This document shows positions 6,433 through 14,839 of a stretch of DNA of 64,000 bases, in pieces (the stretch's first letter is position 1; each line of letters begins with the position of its first letter). The notes beneath the pieces are model-generated. The model saw nothing but the letters and a program-made list of their open reading frames with translations, had not been told where the DNA came from and made no database searches. Source of the DNA: an uncultured bacterium. GTDB lineage: Bacteria > Muiribacteriota > Ozemobacteria > Ozemobacterales > Ozemobacteraceae. Where the stretch lies: the NCBI GenBank assembly GCA_937949615.1, contig CALEDQ010000019.1:1-64000 (forward strand), in the 5' to 3' direction. A program made the position numbers and the translations under genes.

Positions 6433-8208
6433 GTGAACTATCGCCTTAAAAATGCCTTTTTCGCGTTTCTTACCGCAGGTGCTCTTTTCTCCGGCGCTGC
6501 CTACGGCAGAGCTCCGGTAACCAATATTTCGGGTGACCAGAATCCCATCGACGGCGCACTGGTAATGATGCAGCCGGTTACGGTCGGCAAAGGCAATCTT
6601 ATCGGCGGTTTCCTTGGCAAGACCCTCAACATTCCGAAACAGGTAAAAATCGATGACGTCGGCTATCTGGTATTCGCTCTGGCAGCCGATGCCATTCAGG
6701 TCAATCCGGCCGATCCGAAGGGCTACCACGAAAAGACCGTCAAACCCTACCTCACCGACAGCAAGGAAATGACCGATTCTCTCAAACTGAGAAGAACCGC
6801 ACGCCAGATCCGCTTTCAGGCTCTCAAGGATGCGATCAGCAAAGCTGAAGGCCTCACTGAAGAGCAGAAAAAACGGGTTCTCGAATTCCTTTCTCAGTCG
6901 GTAGGCTCACCGATGGTGGTAATGTCGAAGTCACCGCTTCCTTCTTTCATGCCGTCTCCCGGCCCGTGCATGATTCCGCTCGGCGCCGAAATGGTTGCCG
7001 ACAAAACCGGTCAGCGCATCGGTATCGAAACTTCGATGATCTGTGTTCTCGACATCGAATCAGAAGGCAAGAAGCTCTTCTCAGTCGATGATGCCCTTAA
7101 AAACGACACCCTCGACCTCGTCGTCGCCCATGAAAACGGTCACGCCATCATGTTCGACATGTATGGCAAGCTGTTTCAGAAGATTCAGCGCACCTCTTCT
7201 AACGGCCATGATGCCCCGATCATCACTGACGTGGGTCTTGCCTACGTTGAAGGCTGGGCAGAAGCTTTCGAAGCCGTTTATGGTCCTGCCAACCCCAAAC
7301 TGGCCGAAAAAGACCGCACCAAATACAACATCTCTGAATTCCTGTATGCCCGCCAGGATCCGATCCGCCGCGACCGCTATGTCTGGGCCAGCAACGTCGG
7401 CAAGAAAACCGGTGTTCTCAAGAACGGCCTGCAGCTGATGTCGACCGAAGGCGTCATTGCCGGTCATATCTATGACATTCTCACCAGCCGCGCCATCACC
7501 GCCCCCTTTGAAAAATGCGTTCAGACGATGCTGACCTCGCCGATGAACTTCATGGAATTCGTGCAGAACTACGTCAAACTCTTCCCGGAAGACAAGAAGG
7601 TCATCTATCGCATTCTTCTCGAAAACTCGCATTATGTGACCATGCATGAAAATGCGGCCGAAAGCTACAAGAACTACTACGAATTCAAGGTCGCCTATAC
7701 CCAGAAGAAGATCAGCAAAGAAGACTTCGCCAAAGCCAAAACCCAGTATAAAGCCTATACTGAAGGCCTGTTCGCTGAAGCGATGAAGAACGACAACATC
7801 TTCGCCAATGTTGGCCCGCAGCTGTGGTTTGCCGGCAAAATCAACCTGACCCAGCTGAAAAAAGAAACCAGCGCCGCCAAGAAGTATCTTGCCACCGCTC
7901 TGGGCAAAAAAGATGAATTCTACGAATTCAGACTCGATCTGAACACCGCCACCGTCGAAATGTTCAGAATGATCGGCTTCGCCGAAGCCGATGCCGCCAA
8001 ACTGGTTCAGGCCAGAGCAGAAAAGGGTTTCTTCAAAGGCAACCCGGTCAGCATCATCAAGAGCACCGTCGGCGACGAACGCTTTGCCAAATACAATGCC
8101 GTTCTCAACCTGACTCCCTATGACCACACCAAAGCCGATGCGATTGCTCAGTATAAAGAACAGTCACTCGCCCTGTGGCCCGAAGATATCGCCAAACTCG
8201 GCAGATAA
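6433..8208 (+). CDS. Exported HExxH (zincin-like) protein with C-terminal HhH motif
   Basis: A 591-residue protein starting at GTG with GGAGG seven bases upstream. A signal peptide (about residues 1-25) indicates export. H233-E234-N-G-H237 is the zincin HExxH motif, and a Glu in the following helix (GWAEAFE, about residue 272) could be the third zinc ligand. This suggests a metallopeptidase, although I cannot match it to a named peptidase family. Near residues 500-545 a LNTATVEM...IGF pattern resembles the ComEA-type helix-hairpin-helix that binds DNA non-specifically; this is odd next to a protease domain. A strong promoter and two operator-like palindromes precede it, and a perfect terminator follows. 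An inactive zincin-fold surface protein is an alternative. Confidence 0.7.
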   Translation: MNYRLKNAFFAFLTAGALFSGAAYGRAPVTNISGDQNPIDGALVMMQPVTVGKGNLIGGFLGKTLNIPKQVKIDDVGYLVFALAADAIQVNPADPKGYHEKTVKPYLTDSKEMTDSLKLRRTARQIRFQALKDAISKAEGLTEEQKKRVLEFLSQSVGSPMVVMSKSPLPSFMPSPGPCMIPLGAEMVADKTGQRIGIETSMICVLDIESEGKKLFSVDDALKNDTLDLVVAHENGHAIMFDMYGKLFQKIQRTSSNGHDAPIITDVGLAYVEGWAEAFEAVYGPANPKLAEKDRTKYNISEFLYARQDPIRRDRYVWASNVGKKTGVLKNGLQLMSTEGVIAGHIYDILTSRAITAPFEKCVQTMLTSPMNFMEFVQNYVKLFPEDKKVIYRILLENSHYVTMHENAAESYKNYYEFKVAYTQKKISKEDFAKAKTQYKAYTEGLFAEAMKNDNIFANVGPQLWFAGKINLTQLKKETSAAKKYLATALGKKDEFYEFRLDLNTATVEMFRMIGFAEADAAKLVQARAEKGFFKGNPVSIIKSTVGDERFAKYNAVLNLTPYDHTKADAIAQYKEQSLALWPEDIAKLGR

Positions 8209-8227
8209 TCCAGAACAGATCTAACAG

Positions 8228-8259
8228 ACAGGCCGCTCCGACAGGAGCGGCCTGTTTTG
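8228..8259 (+). terminator. Rho-independent terminator after the HExxH gene
   Basis: A perfect 12-bp stem (acaggccgctcc / ggagcggcctgt) with the tetraloop gaca, followed by tttgttt. It lies 20 bp after the stop codon. It also overlaps the upstream extension of the next frame, which supports a later start for that gene. Confidence 0.9.
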
Positions 8260-8295
8260 TTTGCAGGCAAAGCTGGTTGCGTTTATAATTCAGGC

Positions 8296-9423
8296 ATGCG
8301 AATACTTATCAATGCGGTTTCGGCACGGGCCGGCGGCGGTGTTTCCTACCTGATCAACCTGCTGCAGTCGCTGCCACGCCTCTGCCCTGATGACCAGTTT
8401 CTCGCCGCCATTCCGGATATCAGGCTGCCGATCGAAATCTCGGCCCTTGAGAACCTCAGCATCAGGGTCATACCAGAGGCATCCGGCAACGTTTTCAAAC
8501 GCTATTTCTGGGAAAACACAGGCCTGACAAGCCTGTGTCAGTCATGGAACGCCGACCTGCTGTTCTGTGTGGCAAATATAATTCCGCTGCGTGACCCGGG
8601 CATACCGGTGGCAGTGATGATTCAGAACGTTGCCCCCCTCACACCGCGCGTTCTCTACCTGTTGAAAAAGTTCGAACCAGTGCAAAAATTTCTGCAGATG
8701 CTGCTTTTGCAGAAACTGACACTCTATGCGGTCAGAAACAGCCAGAAAGTCATTGCCCTGTCGCACGCTACCGCCAGACTGCTGCAGGAATGGCACCCCG
8801 GGCTTGATTCTGCGGTTCTCTATCATGGCATCGCGGATGTGTTTAACCCTGATGCTCCGAGGCCGGAACAGGCTGGCAACCAACCGTATTTCCTCTATGT
8901 ATCTAATTTATATGTTTACAAGGGCCTTGAATACCTCGTCGAGGCAATGGCTCTCAACCCTGAACTGCCGAGGGTCATGATTGCCGGCCGGGTCTTCGAT
9001 CATGGCTACATGCGGCATATATCGGCCCTGCTTGAAAAATTCGGGGTTAAAGACCGGGTGATTTTTCTCGATTCGCTCGAATACCGTGACCTGCCCGGCT
9101 GGTATGCCAATGCGACCGCGATGATATACACCTCATGGTGCGAGAACTGCCCGAACATTCTGCTCGAAGCGATGGCCTGTGGTTGCCCGGTAGTGACTAT
9201 GAACACCGGGCCAATGCCGGAAATATGCGGCGAAACCGGTATTTATGCCGAGCCGTTCGCTGCCGACAAGCTGGCAATCGCGATGCAGCAGGCGCTGAGA
9301 CTCGACCGTGCAGGTCTGCGTGCAAAGCTTGTCAAAAGAGCAGCCGAATTCACCTGGGAAAAAGCCATGCAGGCGCACGCCAGTATTTTTGCAAAAATGG
9401 CAAACCCAGGCAAAAGCTCTTAA
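8296..9423 (+). CDS. Glycosyltransferase family 4
   Basis: A 375-residue GT-B fold glycosyltransferase. The N-terminal half has the glycine-rich acceptor-side loop (SARAGGGVSYL). The C-terminal half has YVSNLYVYKG and the family E-x7-E signature in ENCPNILLEAMACG, which binds the nucleotide-sugar diphosphate. I chose the ATG at 8296 because the in-frame TTG at 8257 lies in the terminator of the previous gene. The start MRILINAVS is typical for the family. No sugar-specific neighbours are present, so donor and acceptor are unknown; cell-surface glycan synthesis is the usual role. No membrane segment. Confidence 0.85.
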   Translation: MRILINAVSARAGGGVSYLINLLQSLPRLCPDDQFLAAIPDIRLPIEISALENLSIRVIPEASGNVFKRYFWENTGLTSLCQSWNADLLFCVANIIPLRDPGIPVAVMIQNVAPLTPRVLYLLKKFEPVQKFLQMLLLQKLTLYAVRNSQKVIALSHATARLLQEWHPGLDSAVLYHGIADVFNPDAPRPEQAGNQPYFLYVSNLYVYKGLEYLVEAMALNPELPRVMIAGRVFDHGYMRHISALLEKFGVKDRVIFLDSLEYRDLPGWYANATAMIYTSWCENCPNILLEAMACGCPVVTMNTGPMPEICGETGIYAEPFAADKLAIAMQQALRLDRAGLRAKLVKRAAEFTWEKAMQAHASIFAKMANPGKSS

Positions 9424-9462
9424 GCCCTTGCCCGGGTCAGATTTTCAGTTACTGATGCAGGA

Positions 9463-9654
9463 TCAGCGCTGCAGCTGCCAGCCGGTTTCCCACCAGGTTC
9501 TTGACGCAGCGCGGGAAACTACGAGCCTTTGCCCGGGCTGGTGCTGAGATGCAACCGCAAGACTGCCTTCGCAGTAAGGCATGCTCCGCTGTGCGCCGGC
9601 AAGACGGTTGCGGCGGGTAATGTAGAAATCAGAAAACATCGAGTGTTTTAACAT
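9463..9654 (-). CDS. Possible small coupled ORF, 63 aa
   Basis: The ATG overlaps the stop of the coiled-coil gene upstream (TGATG), and AGGAG stands six bases before it, as expected for translational coupling. The 63-residue product is basic, rich in Arg/Gln/Ser, with no hydrophobic segment and no family that I know. The same DNA contains two imperfect copies of a ccctttgcccggg-like string (9424-9436 and 9531-9541). It may therefore be non-coding filler between convergent genes. The overlap and the ribosome site are the only evidence that it is translated. Confidence 0.35.
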   Translation of the reverse strand: MLKHSMFSDFYITRRNRLAGAQRSMPYCEGSLAVASQHQPGQRLVVSRAASRTWWETGWQLQR

Positions 9655-9935
9655 CAGCTGCTCCTGTCTGCGATTCCGGGCCAGGGGCCACGGCGATTGG
9701 CGCGGCAGAGCGCTTCAAGTTCAAGCTCAAGTTCTCTGAGTTTTCTATCAATGGCATTCAGGCGGTCGATTTCTTCGCGACATTTTTCTGAAATCTCGTT
9801 TTCGACCACTTTTTCTTCACGCTTCAATGCTTCGATTGAGTTCTGAATCAGTTTCAACCGCAGCTTGTCTTCGTTATTCAGCTGCAGGTCGCCTTCAGGT
9901 TCACGGGTTTTGAACAACGGGATAAGTACACCCAT
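9654..9935 (-). CDS. Small coiled-coil protein, unknown
   Basis: A 93-residue protein. I use the ATG at 9935 because GGAGGG precedes it; longer frames run into the promoter of the divergent phosphatase gene. Residues 18-78 are charged, with Leu/Ile at heptad spacing (EDKLRLKLIQNSIEALKREE and onward to LRELELELEALC), which predicts one long helix or coiled coil. No family recognised. It is divergent from the alkaline phosphatase gene with a 152-bp shared upstream region, and may be co-transcribed with the 63-aa frame downstream. Confidence 0.55.
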   Translation of the reverse strand: MGVLIPLFKTREPEGDLQLNNEDKLRLKLIQNSIEALKREEKVVENEISEKCREEIDRLNAIDRKLRELELELEALCRANRRGPWPGIADRSS

Positions 9936-10087
9936 CTTTAACCCTCCGTCAATTTGGATTAGCCGCCGACTTATTACAACGACCTTCAGGTTATCGGCAG
10001 AGTGCATAAATTTAATTAGTATTAGCGCTTGCCATGCCCCCCGGTTTGGGTTATTTTTTCTGATAAAGAACGCGAAAGGAAGCAAAC

Positions 10088-11182
10088 ATGTTCACACATT
10101 CCCGTCACATCCGCAGCTTCTGCCTCATTTTTGCCCTGCTGCTCACTGTTGCCGTTTCGGCCCAGACAGACATAAAACCCCGCAACATCATTTTTCTCAT
10201 CGGTGATGGCATGGGTGTCGCTCATATAACCGCCGCCCGCATCGAAAACGGGCCACTCAATCTTGAACGGTTCAAAATCATGGGAATGCACATGACGGGT
10301 TCGGCAAACGACTACGTTACCGACTCGGCCGCGGCCGGCACTGCTCTGGCTACCGGCTTTAAAACCAACAACGACATGGTTGGTCAGTCTCCCGATGGCA
10401 AGCCCCTGAAAAATCTCATGGAATACGCGCGCGAAGCAGGTAAAGCCACTGGCGTCACCGTCACCAGCATTCTGCCGCACGCGACCCCGGCCGCCTTTTC
10501 TGCCCACCACATTGCCAGATACCATTACGATACCATCACTGAACAGCAGGCCAACTCTGGTCTCGATGTCATGATCGGTGGCGGGCTGAGCAACTATTAC
10601 CCGCAGACCACCACCGGCAGCCGCCGCAAAGATGACAAACACATTCTCAATCTGCTGCGCGAAAAAATGCCGGTCGTTCTCAGCATCGCAACCCTGCGCA
10701 AAATCAAAGCTCCGAAACAGTTGACCGCCATTCTCTCAGCTGGTCATCTGCCGCCGGCAATCAAACGCGATTACACGCTCGGCGAACTTACCGGCAAAGC
10801 TCTTGACTGCCTTACCCAGAATGAAAAGGGCTTTGTGCTGATGGTCGAAGGTTCGCAGATCGACCTCGCCTCGCACGATCAGGATATGCCGCGCATTATC
10901 GGCGAAGTTAAAGACTTCGACACAGCTGTAAAAACCAGTCTCGACTTTGCTGAAAAAGACGGTAACACACTGGTAGTGGTAACTGCCGACCACGAAACCG
11001 GCGGCATCACCCTGCCGATGAAAACTATCGAAAAAGACAAAATCGTTAAACCGACCTTCGCAAGCGATAATCATACCGCCGCGATGGTTCCGGTCTTTGC
11101 TTACGGCCCGGGTGCCGAAAATTTCGCCGGCATTCAGGCCATCGACGATGTCGGCCGCAAGCTCATCGAACTGGTAAAGTAA
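10088..11182 (+). CDS. Alkaline phosphatase, PhoA type
   Basis: A 364-residue exported alkaline phosphatase that removes phosphate from monoesters in the periplasm. The signal peptide ends near Ala25-Gln26 (VSAQ). The catalytic and metal residues of the family are in place: D40 in LIGDGMG, the nucleophile Ser80 in VTDSAAAGTA, E254 and D259/H263 in EGSQIDLASH, D301/H302 in TADHETGG, and a late His in SDNHTAAMVP. It is shorter than E. coli PhoA (471), which is common in other phyla. AAAGGA precedes the ATG. No Pho box was recognised, so phosphate control is unproven. The next small gene starts one base after its stop. Confidence 0.92.
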   Translation: MFTHSRHIRSFCLIFALLLTVAVSAQTDIKPRNIIFLIGDGMGVAHITAARIENGPLNLERFKIMGMHMTGSANDYVTDSAAAGTALATGFKTNNDMVGQSPDGKPLKNLMEYAREAGKATGVTVTSILPHATPAAFSAHHIARYHYDTITEQQANSGLDVMIGGGLSNYYPQTTTGSRRKDDKHILNLLREKMPVVLSIATLRKIKAPKQLTAILSAGHLPPAIKRDYTLGELTGKALDCLTQNEKGFVLMVEGSQIDLASHDQDMPRIIGEVKDFDTAVKTSLDFAEKDGNTLVVVTADHETGGITLPMKTIEKDKIVKPTFASDNHTAAMVPVFAYGPGAENFAGIQAIDDVGRKLIELVK

Positions 11183-11183
11183 G

Positions 11184-11348
11184 ATGACCACCAGCGACGC
11201 CAGCACGGCCCGAAAACCGGGGGTTCTGCAGATCATCATTCTGCTGGCCGCCATTGCCCTGATGTTCATCGGCTTCAAAAATGGTGAACATCGCAGTTAC
11301 TTTCAGAAAGCGATTCTGGTGTGCACACAATGCATAGGTCTGGGTTGA
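11184..11348 (+). CDS. CD1871A-family small CXXC membrane protein
   Basis: A 54-residue protein with one membrane helix (residues 17-30, VLQIIILLAAIALMFIG) and a C-terminal CTQC motif near residue 49 followed by IGLG. This matches the small family called CD1871A-type CXXC proteins, which in other genomes sit directly before a polyferredoxin of the kind that follows here. Its function is unknown; a redox or cluster-delivery helper for its partner is a guess. The stop TGA overlaps the TTG start of the polyferredoxin. The gene follows the phosphatase stop by one base, so all three are probably on one transcript. Confidence 0.7.
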   Translation: MTTSDASTARKPGVLQIIILLAAIALMFIGFKNGEHRSYFQKAILVCTQCIGLG

Positions 11349-12214
11349 AAATCAGATTCTGGTCGCAGGCTGCCGCCACTCTCGGCAGTAATGCCTATCT
11401 TGTCGGCCTCAAAACCGGCAACCTCTATACCGGTGTTCTAAAACACGGCTGTGTACCGACACTCAACTGCTACAGCTGCCCGGCGGCACTCTTCGCCTGC
11501 CCGATCGGCGCCATGCAGGTCACGGTTGCCGGCGCCGGCGGCCTCGACCTGACCGCCCTGCACACCATCGGCGCCCGCCTGGCGGCCATCTCAACCTCGT
11601 TACCACTGCTGGTAATCGGTTTTCTGGCCCTGATCGGCGGCATTGTCGGTCGCGCCGCCTGTGGCTGGATATGCCCGTTTGGCTGGTTTCAGGAACTGCT
11701 CAACCGCATTCCATCGCCCAAGTTCAACGGGCCGCAGGTTCTCAAATATCTGAAATACCTGATTCTCATCGTTTTCGTCTTTCTGCTGCCGGCTTTCTGG
11801 CTTGACGAATACGACGGCGGTGAACCAACTTTCTGCAAATACATCTGCCCGGCCGGCACGCTCGAAGGCGGCCTGCCGCTGGCATATCTGCAACCCGGCC
11901 TGCGCAGCCAGCTCGGCTGGCTGTTCACCTGGAAAGCCTCGCTGCTGGCATTACTGATTGCCGCCGCAGTATTCATACGCCGACCGTTCTGTCGCTGTGT
12001 CTGCCCGCTTGGCGCCTTCTATGGACCATTCAACAAGGTCAGCCTCTACCGTATCGAATTCGACAAAGAGGGCTGTATCGAATGCGGCGCCTGTTCACGC
12101 AAATGCCCGGTCAGCCTCGACGTACCGCGCCAGGTCGACCAGGCCGAATGCCTGCGCTGCCTCGAATGCCGCGACGCCTGCCCGAAACAACTCTTAAAAA
12201 TCTCCCGCCGCTGA
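11345..12214 (+). CDS. Membrane polyferredoxin, NapH-like 4Fe-4S protein
   Basis: About 289 residues. Several Cys motifs of the NapH/polyferredoxin type alternate with membrane segments: NCYSCPAALFACPIG, CGWICPFGW, CKYICPAG and CRCVCPLG. Two classical 4Fe-4S motifs are at the C-terminus (CIECGACSRKCP and CLRCLECRDACP). It probably moves electrons at the cytoplasmic membrane, with unknown donor and acceptor. I prefer the TTG at 11345, which overlaps the stop of the CXXC gene, because family members begin with the equivalent of KIRFWSQ; a GTG at 11321 is in frame. Ends just before a strong terminator. Confidence 0.8.
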   Translation: MKIRFWSQAAATLGSNAYLVGLKTGNLYTGVLKHGCVPTLNCYSCPAALFACPIGAMQVTVAGAGGLDLTALHTIGARLAAISTSLPLLVIGFLALIGGIVGRAACGWICPFGWFQELLNRIPSPKFNGPQVLKYLKYLILIVFVFLLPAFWLDEYDGGEPTFCKYICPAGTLEGGLPLAYLQPGLRSQLGWLFTWKASLLALLIAAAVFIRRPFCRCVCPLGAFYGPFNKVSLYRIEFDKEGCIECGACSRKCPVSLDVPRQVDQAECLRCLECRDACPKQLLKISRR

Positions 12215-12221
12215 CCGTTTT

Positions 12222-12260
12222 AAAAAATAAAGCCAGTTAATGTAACTGGCTTTATTTTTT
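12222..12260. terminator. Bidirectional rho-independent terminator
   Basis: A perfect 18-bp inverted repeat with a 3-base loop: A-run, taaagccagtta, atg, taactggctttatttttt. It serves the phosphatase-polyferredoxin operon on the plus strand and could also stop the selenium operon arriving from the right. A second, smaller hairpin without a T-run lies at 12350-12376. Confidence 0.92.
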
Positions 12261-12446
12261 AGGTTCAGCTTCGGCTTATTAGCGGGTGTCTGCCAACATA
12301 CTAACTTCCACGAAATGTCGGTTCAGCTGTCTGATGATGAATACAAAAGCTTGTTATTCCAGGTTGGAATAATAAGTTCTCACTGAGGCCGTATAAAGGG
12401 CTCTATTGGCTGAAACTGCCAGGGCCAGAAAAATTCGCGCGGTTTT

Positions 12447-13706
12447 TCAGCGGAGATAGAGAAGTTTTTCCTGGCGGGGCAGTGAGCGACCAATGGTTGC
12501 TGCGGCTGCGTAGCCGGCTGAGCGAAGATCGATAAGAATCTGATCGGCAAGCTCCGGGTTGGCCAGCATTAACAAGCCGCCCGAGGTCTGCGGGTCAAGG
12601 CTCAGCATGCGGTCGGTATATGACAGGCCTGCATCAAAGAAGGTTTCAGCCTCGACATATTTCTGATTGCGGAAAGCGCCACCCGGTATGCAGCCGAGAT
12701 CGATCAGGGCGCGAGCACCCGGCAGTTCAGGCAGGCGGGTGGCATCAAATTCGAGAGAAATGCCGCTGGCGCGGGCAATGTGCATGGCGTGGCCAAGCAG
12801 GCCAAACCCCGTTATATCGGTGGCACAGGTCACATTGTATTTCTGCATGATCTCGGCGCCCGCACGATTGAGCTGCTTCATCGAAGCCAGTGCCGACTGA
12901 TAATGCGCCGGTGCAGCTTCACCCAGGCGCTGGCCTGCTACCAGAACGCCGGTTCCGAGGGGTTTGGTAAGAATCAGCGTCTGGCCGGGGCGGCCTTTGG
13001 CATTGGTGATGACCCGGTCGGGGTGAACGGTGCCAGTTACGGCCAGGCCATATTTGGGGGGCGAATCAGCGATCGTGTGGCCGCCAACGATGATGCCGCC
13101 GGCCTCGACGACTTTTTCGAGGCCACCGCGCAGAATCTCGCCGAGAATTTCAAGCGGAATACCGGTGGCGGGAAACATCACCAGATTCATCGCCGACAAC
13201 ACCCGCCCGCCCATGGCAAAAACATCGCTCAGTGCGTTAGCAGCGGCAATCTGACCGAATTCAAAAGCATCAGAACAGACCGGCGGAAAAAAATCGGTGG
13301 TTTCGATCAGAGCCAGATCATCGCTGATTCTGATAACACCGGCGTCATCACAGGTATCGAGGCCGACCAGCAGCCTCGGGTCAGAATTCGCCGGGAAACG
13401 GCCAAGGGCTTCGTCCAGCAGATCAGGCGGCAGCTTTGCCGAACAGCCGCCTGATTCAACGGTCGTCAGCAGATCAAAAGCCGGCACCGGAGGTTTTTCG
13501 TCGTGTAGCTGTACAGCGATGCCCAGCTGTTGCAGCAGAGACTGTGCCCTGTCGCTGTCGGCTTTTTCCAGCTGCAGACACATGCCACATTCTGAAGAAA
13601 TATGTTTCGGCGTGGCAATCACCTGCAGCGGCAGGCCGGCACTGCGGCAGGCTTCTTCGGCCTTGATAACCTCGCGGGTGTTGCGAAACAAAAGAAGCAT
13701 TTTCAT
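12447..13706 (-). CDS. selD: DUF3343-SelD fusion, selenide water dikinase
   Basis: A 419-residue protein with two parts. Residues 1-75 match DUF3343, a small putative Se/S carrier with a conserved Cys pair (SSECGMC, C40 and C43). From about residue 80 it is SelD, which makes selenophosphate from selenide and ATP. The catalytic Cys88 and Lys91 (GGCSAK) match E. coli Cys17/Lys20, and the Cys codon is tgt, not a selenocysteine TGA. The DDAG and DVFAMGG segments are family landmarks. SelD is usually 330-350 aa, so the extra length is the fused carrier. The start overlaps the stop of the cysteine desulfurase gene (ATGA). Its role here is to supply selenium for molybdenum hydroxylases; no selA/selB is in the window. 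Confidence 0.9.
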   Translation of the reverse strand: MKMLLLFRNTREVIKAEEACRSAGLPLQVIATPKHISSECGMCLQLEKADSDRAQSLLQQLGIAVQLHDEKPPVPAFDLLTTVESGGCSAKLPPDLLDEALGRFPANSDPRLLVGLDTCDDAGVIRISDDLALIETTDFFPPVCSDAFEFGQIAAANALSDVFAMGGRVLSAMNLVMFPATGIPLEILGEILRGGLEKVVEAGGIIVGGHTIADSPPKYGLAVTGTVHPDRVITNAKGRPGQTLILTKPLGTGVLVAGQRLGEAAPAHYQSALASMKQLNRAGAEIMQKYNVTCATDITGFGLLGHAMHIARASGISLEFDATRLPELPGARALIDLGCIPGGAFRNQKYVEAETFFDAGLSYTDRMLSLDPQTSGGLLMLANPELADQILIDLRSAGYAAAATIGRSLPRQEKLLYLR

Positions 13707-14827
13707 CTGACAATCTCTTTCAAAGCCTGCACAACCACAGCAAAATCAGCGGCGATATGCCAGCGCGACGGGGCCAGTCTTACCGCACCGACTGGAAAAG
13801 TTTTGAGTGTCTGATGAGCAAGGGGCGCGCAATGCAGCCCGGCACGCACTTCTATACCGAACTCTTCGCTCAGGCGGTTGGCAATTAAAGATGGATCAAG
13901 AGACTCATGCCTGAAAGAAAAAAGATTGCCCTGGCAAACAGGGTCAGATGCCCGCAGAACGCTGATACCGGGCAGAGCTGCCACCGCATCGATGAAGGCG
14001 ATAAATTCAGAATGAGAGTGTGCCGACAACGGCGTATTTTCGAGGGCCGCGAGCAGGCCAATAATGCCGGCAATGTTGCCGGTTCCGGCTTCAAAAGTAT
14101 CGGGAGCGAAACCGGGCATCGCAAAACTCTCAGAAACGCTGCCGGTGCCGCCATAAATCAGCGGTTCGACCATTTCCGGGTTACGTATGAACAGACCACC
14201 GGTGCCGGTTGGCCCAAGCAGGCCCTTGTGACCGGTGCAGGCGACAAAATCAAGGTTCCAGTCGTCAATTTTCAAGTCGGTGGTTCCAGCTGACTGAGCG
14301 GCGTCGACGAGCAACGGAACTTCACCAATGGCTTCTTTGATATTTTTAAGCGGCTGAATCAGGCCATTTACATTGCTCTGATGATTGACTACCACCAGAC
14401 GCGTGCGAGAAGTCAGCAGGCGGCTTATTTCGCCGGTCTGAAGCAGGCCGTCTGCACCAGAAGGCAAAACCCGCCAGCTTATGCCGCGCAGCCGCTTCAA
14501 TGCTTCGAGCGGCCGCATTACCGCGTTGTGTTCGAGACCGGAAACCAGCACTTCATCGCCCGGCCGTAAAAAGCCCTGTAATACAAGGTTCAGGCCGGTG
14601 GTAGCATTTGGCATGAACGAAAGCAGTTCAGGCCTGCCGACCCCAAGACGGGCCGCCAGGCTGTCGCGGGCCTTTTCCACTCTGCGGCTGACTTCGACGG
14701 CGCGCGGGTAGGCGCTGCGACCGTAAGGGCCGCCGAGTTCTTCGAGATAACGTGCCATGTTGCGGGCCACTTCTTTGGGCCGCGGAAACGACGTGGCGCT
14801 GTTATCGAAATACATGCAGCTTTTCAA
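13703..14827 (-). CDS. Cysteine desulfurase family protein, EF2568 type
   Basis: A 374-residue class V aminotransferase-fold PLP enzyme. The PLP lysine is K201 in CTGHKGLLGP, and the persulfide-forming Cys333 lies in AGLHCAPLAH, a variant of the SufS-type active-site loop. It would take S or Se from cysteine/selenocysteine and hand it on. This subfamily accompanies SelD, YedF and selenium-dependent molybdenum hydroxylases in Enterococcus, Clostridium and others (established genomic association). The gene lies between yedF and selD with a 4-bp overlap with selD. ATG codons at 14827 and 14815 are both possible; the family usually begins MYFDNSAT, which favours 14815. Confidence 0.88.
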   Translation of the reverse strand: MKSCMYFDNSATSFPRPKEVARNMARYLEELGGPYGRSAYPRAVEVSRRVEKARDSLAARLGVGRPELLSFMPNATTGLNLVLQGFLRPGDEVLVSGLEHNAVMRPLEALKRLRGISWRVLPSGADGLLQTGEISRLLTSRTRLVVVNHQSNVNGLIQPLKNIKEAIGEVPLLVDAAQSAGTTDLKIDDWNLDFVACTGHKGLLGPTGTGGLFIRNPEMVEPLIYGGTGSVSESFAMPGFAPDTFEAGTGNIAGIIGLLAALENTPLSAHSHSEFIAFIDAVAALPGISVLRASDPVCQGNLFSFRHESLDPSLIANRLSEEFGIEVRAGLHCAPLAHQTLKTFPVGAVRLAPSRWHIAADFAVVVQALKEIVR

Positions 14828-14839
14828 TTCAGGGGTTCC

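Noticed and set aside
8257..8295. Earlier TTG start for the glycosyltransferase
   Set aside because: It lies within the T-tract of the preceding terminator and adds 13 residues not typical of the family.
13436..13450. Selenocysteine at the SelD active site
   Set aside because: The codon at the catalytic position reads tgt (Cys); there is no in-frame TGA there.
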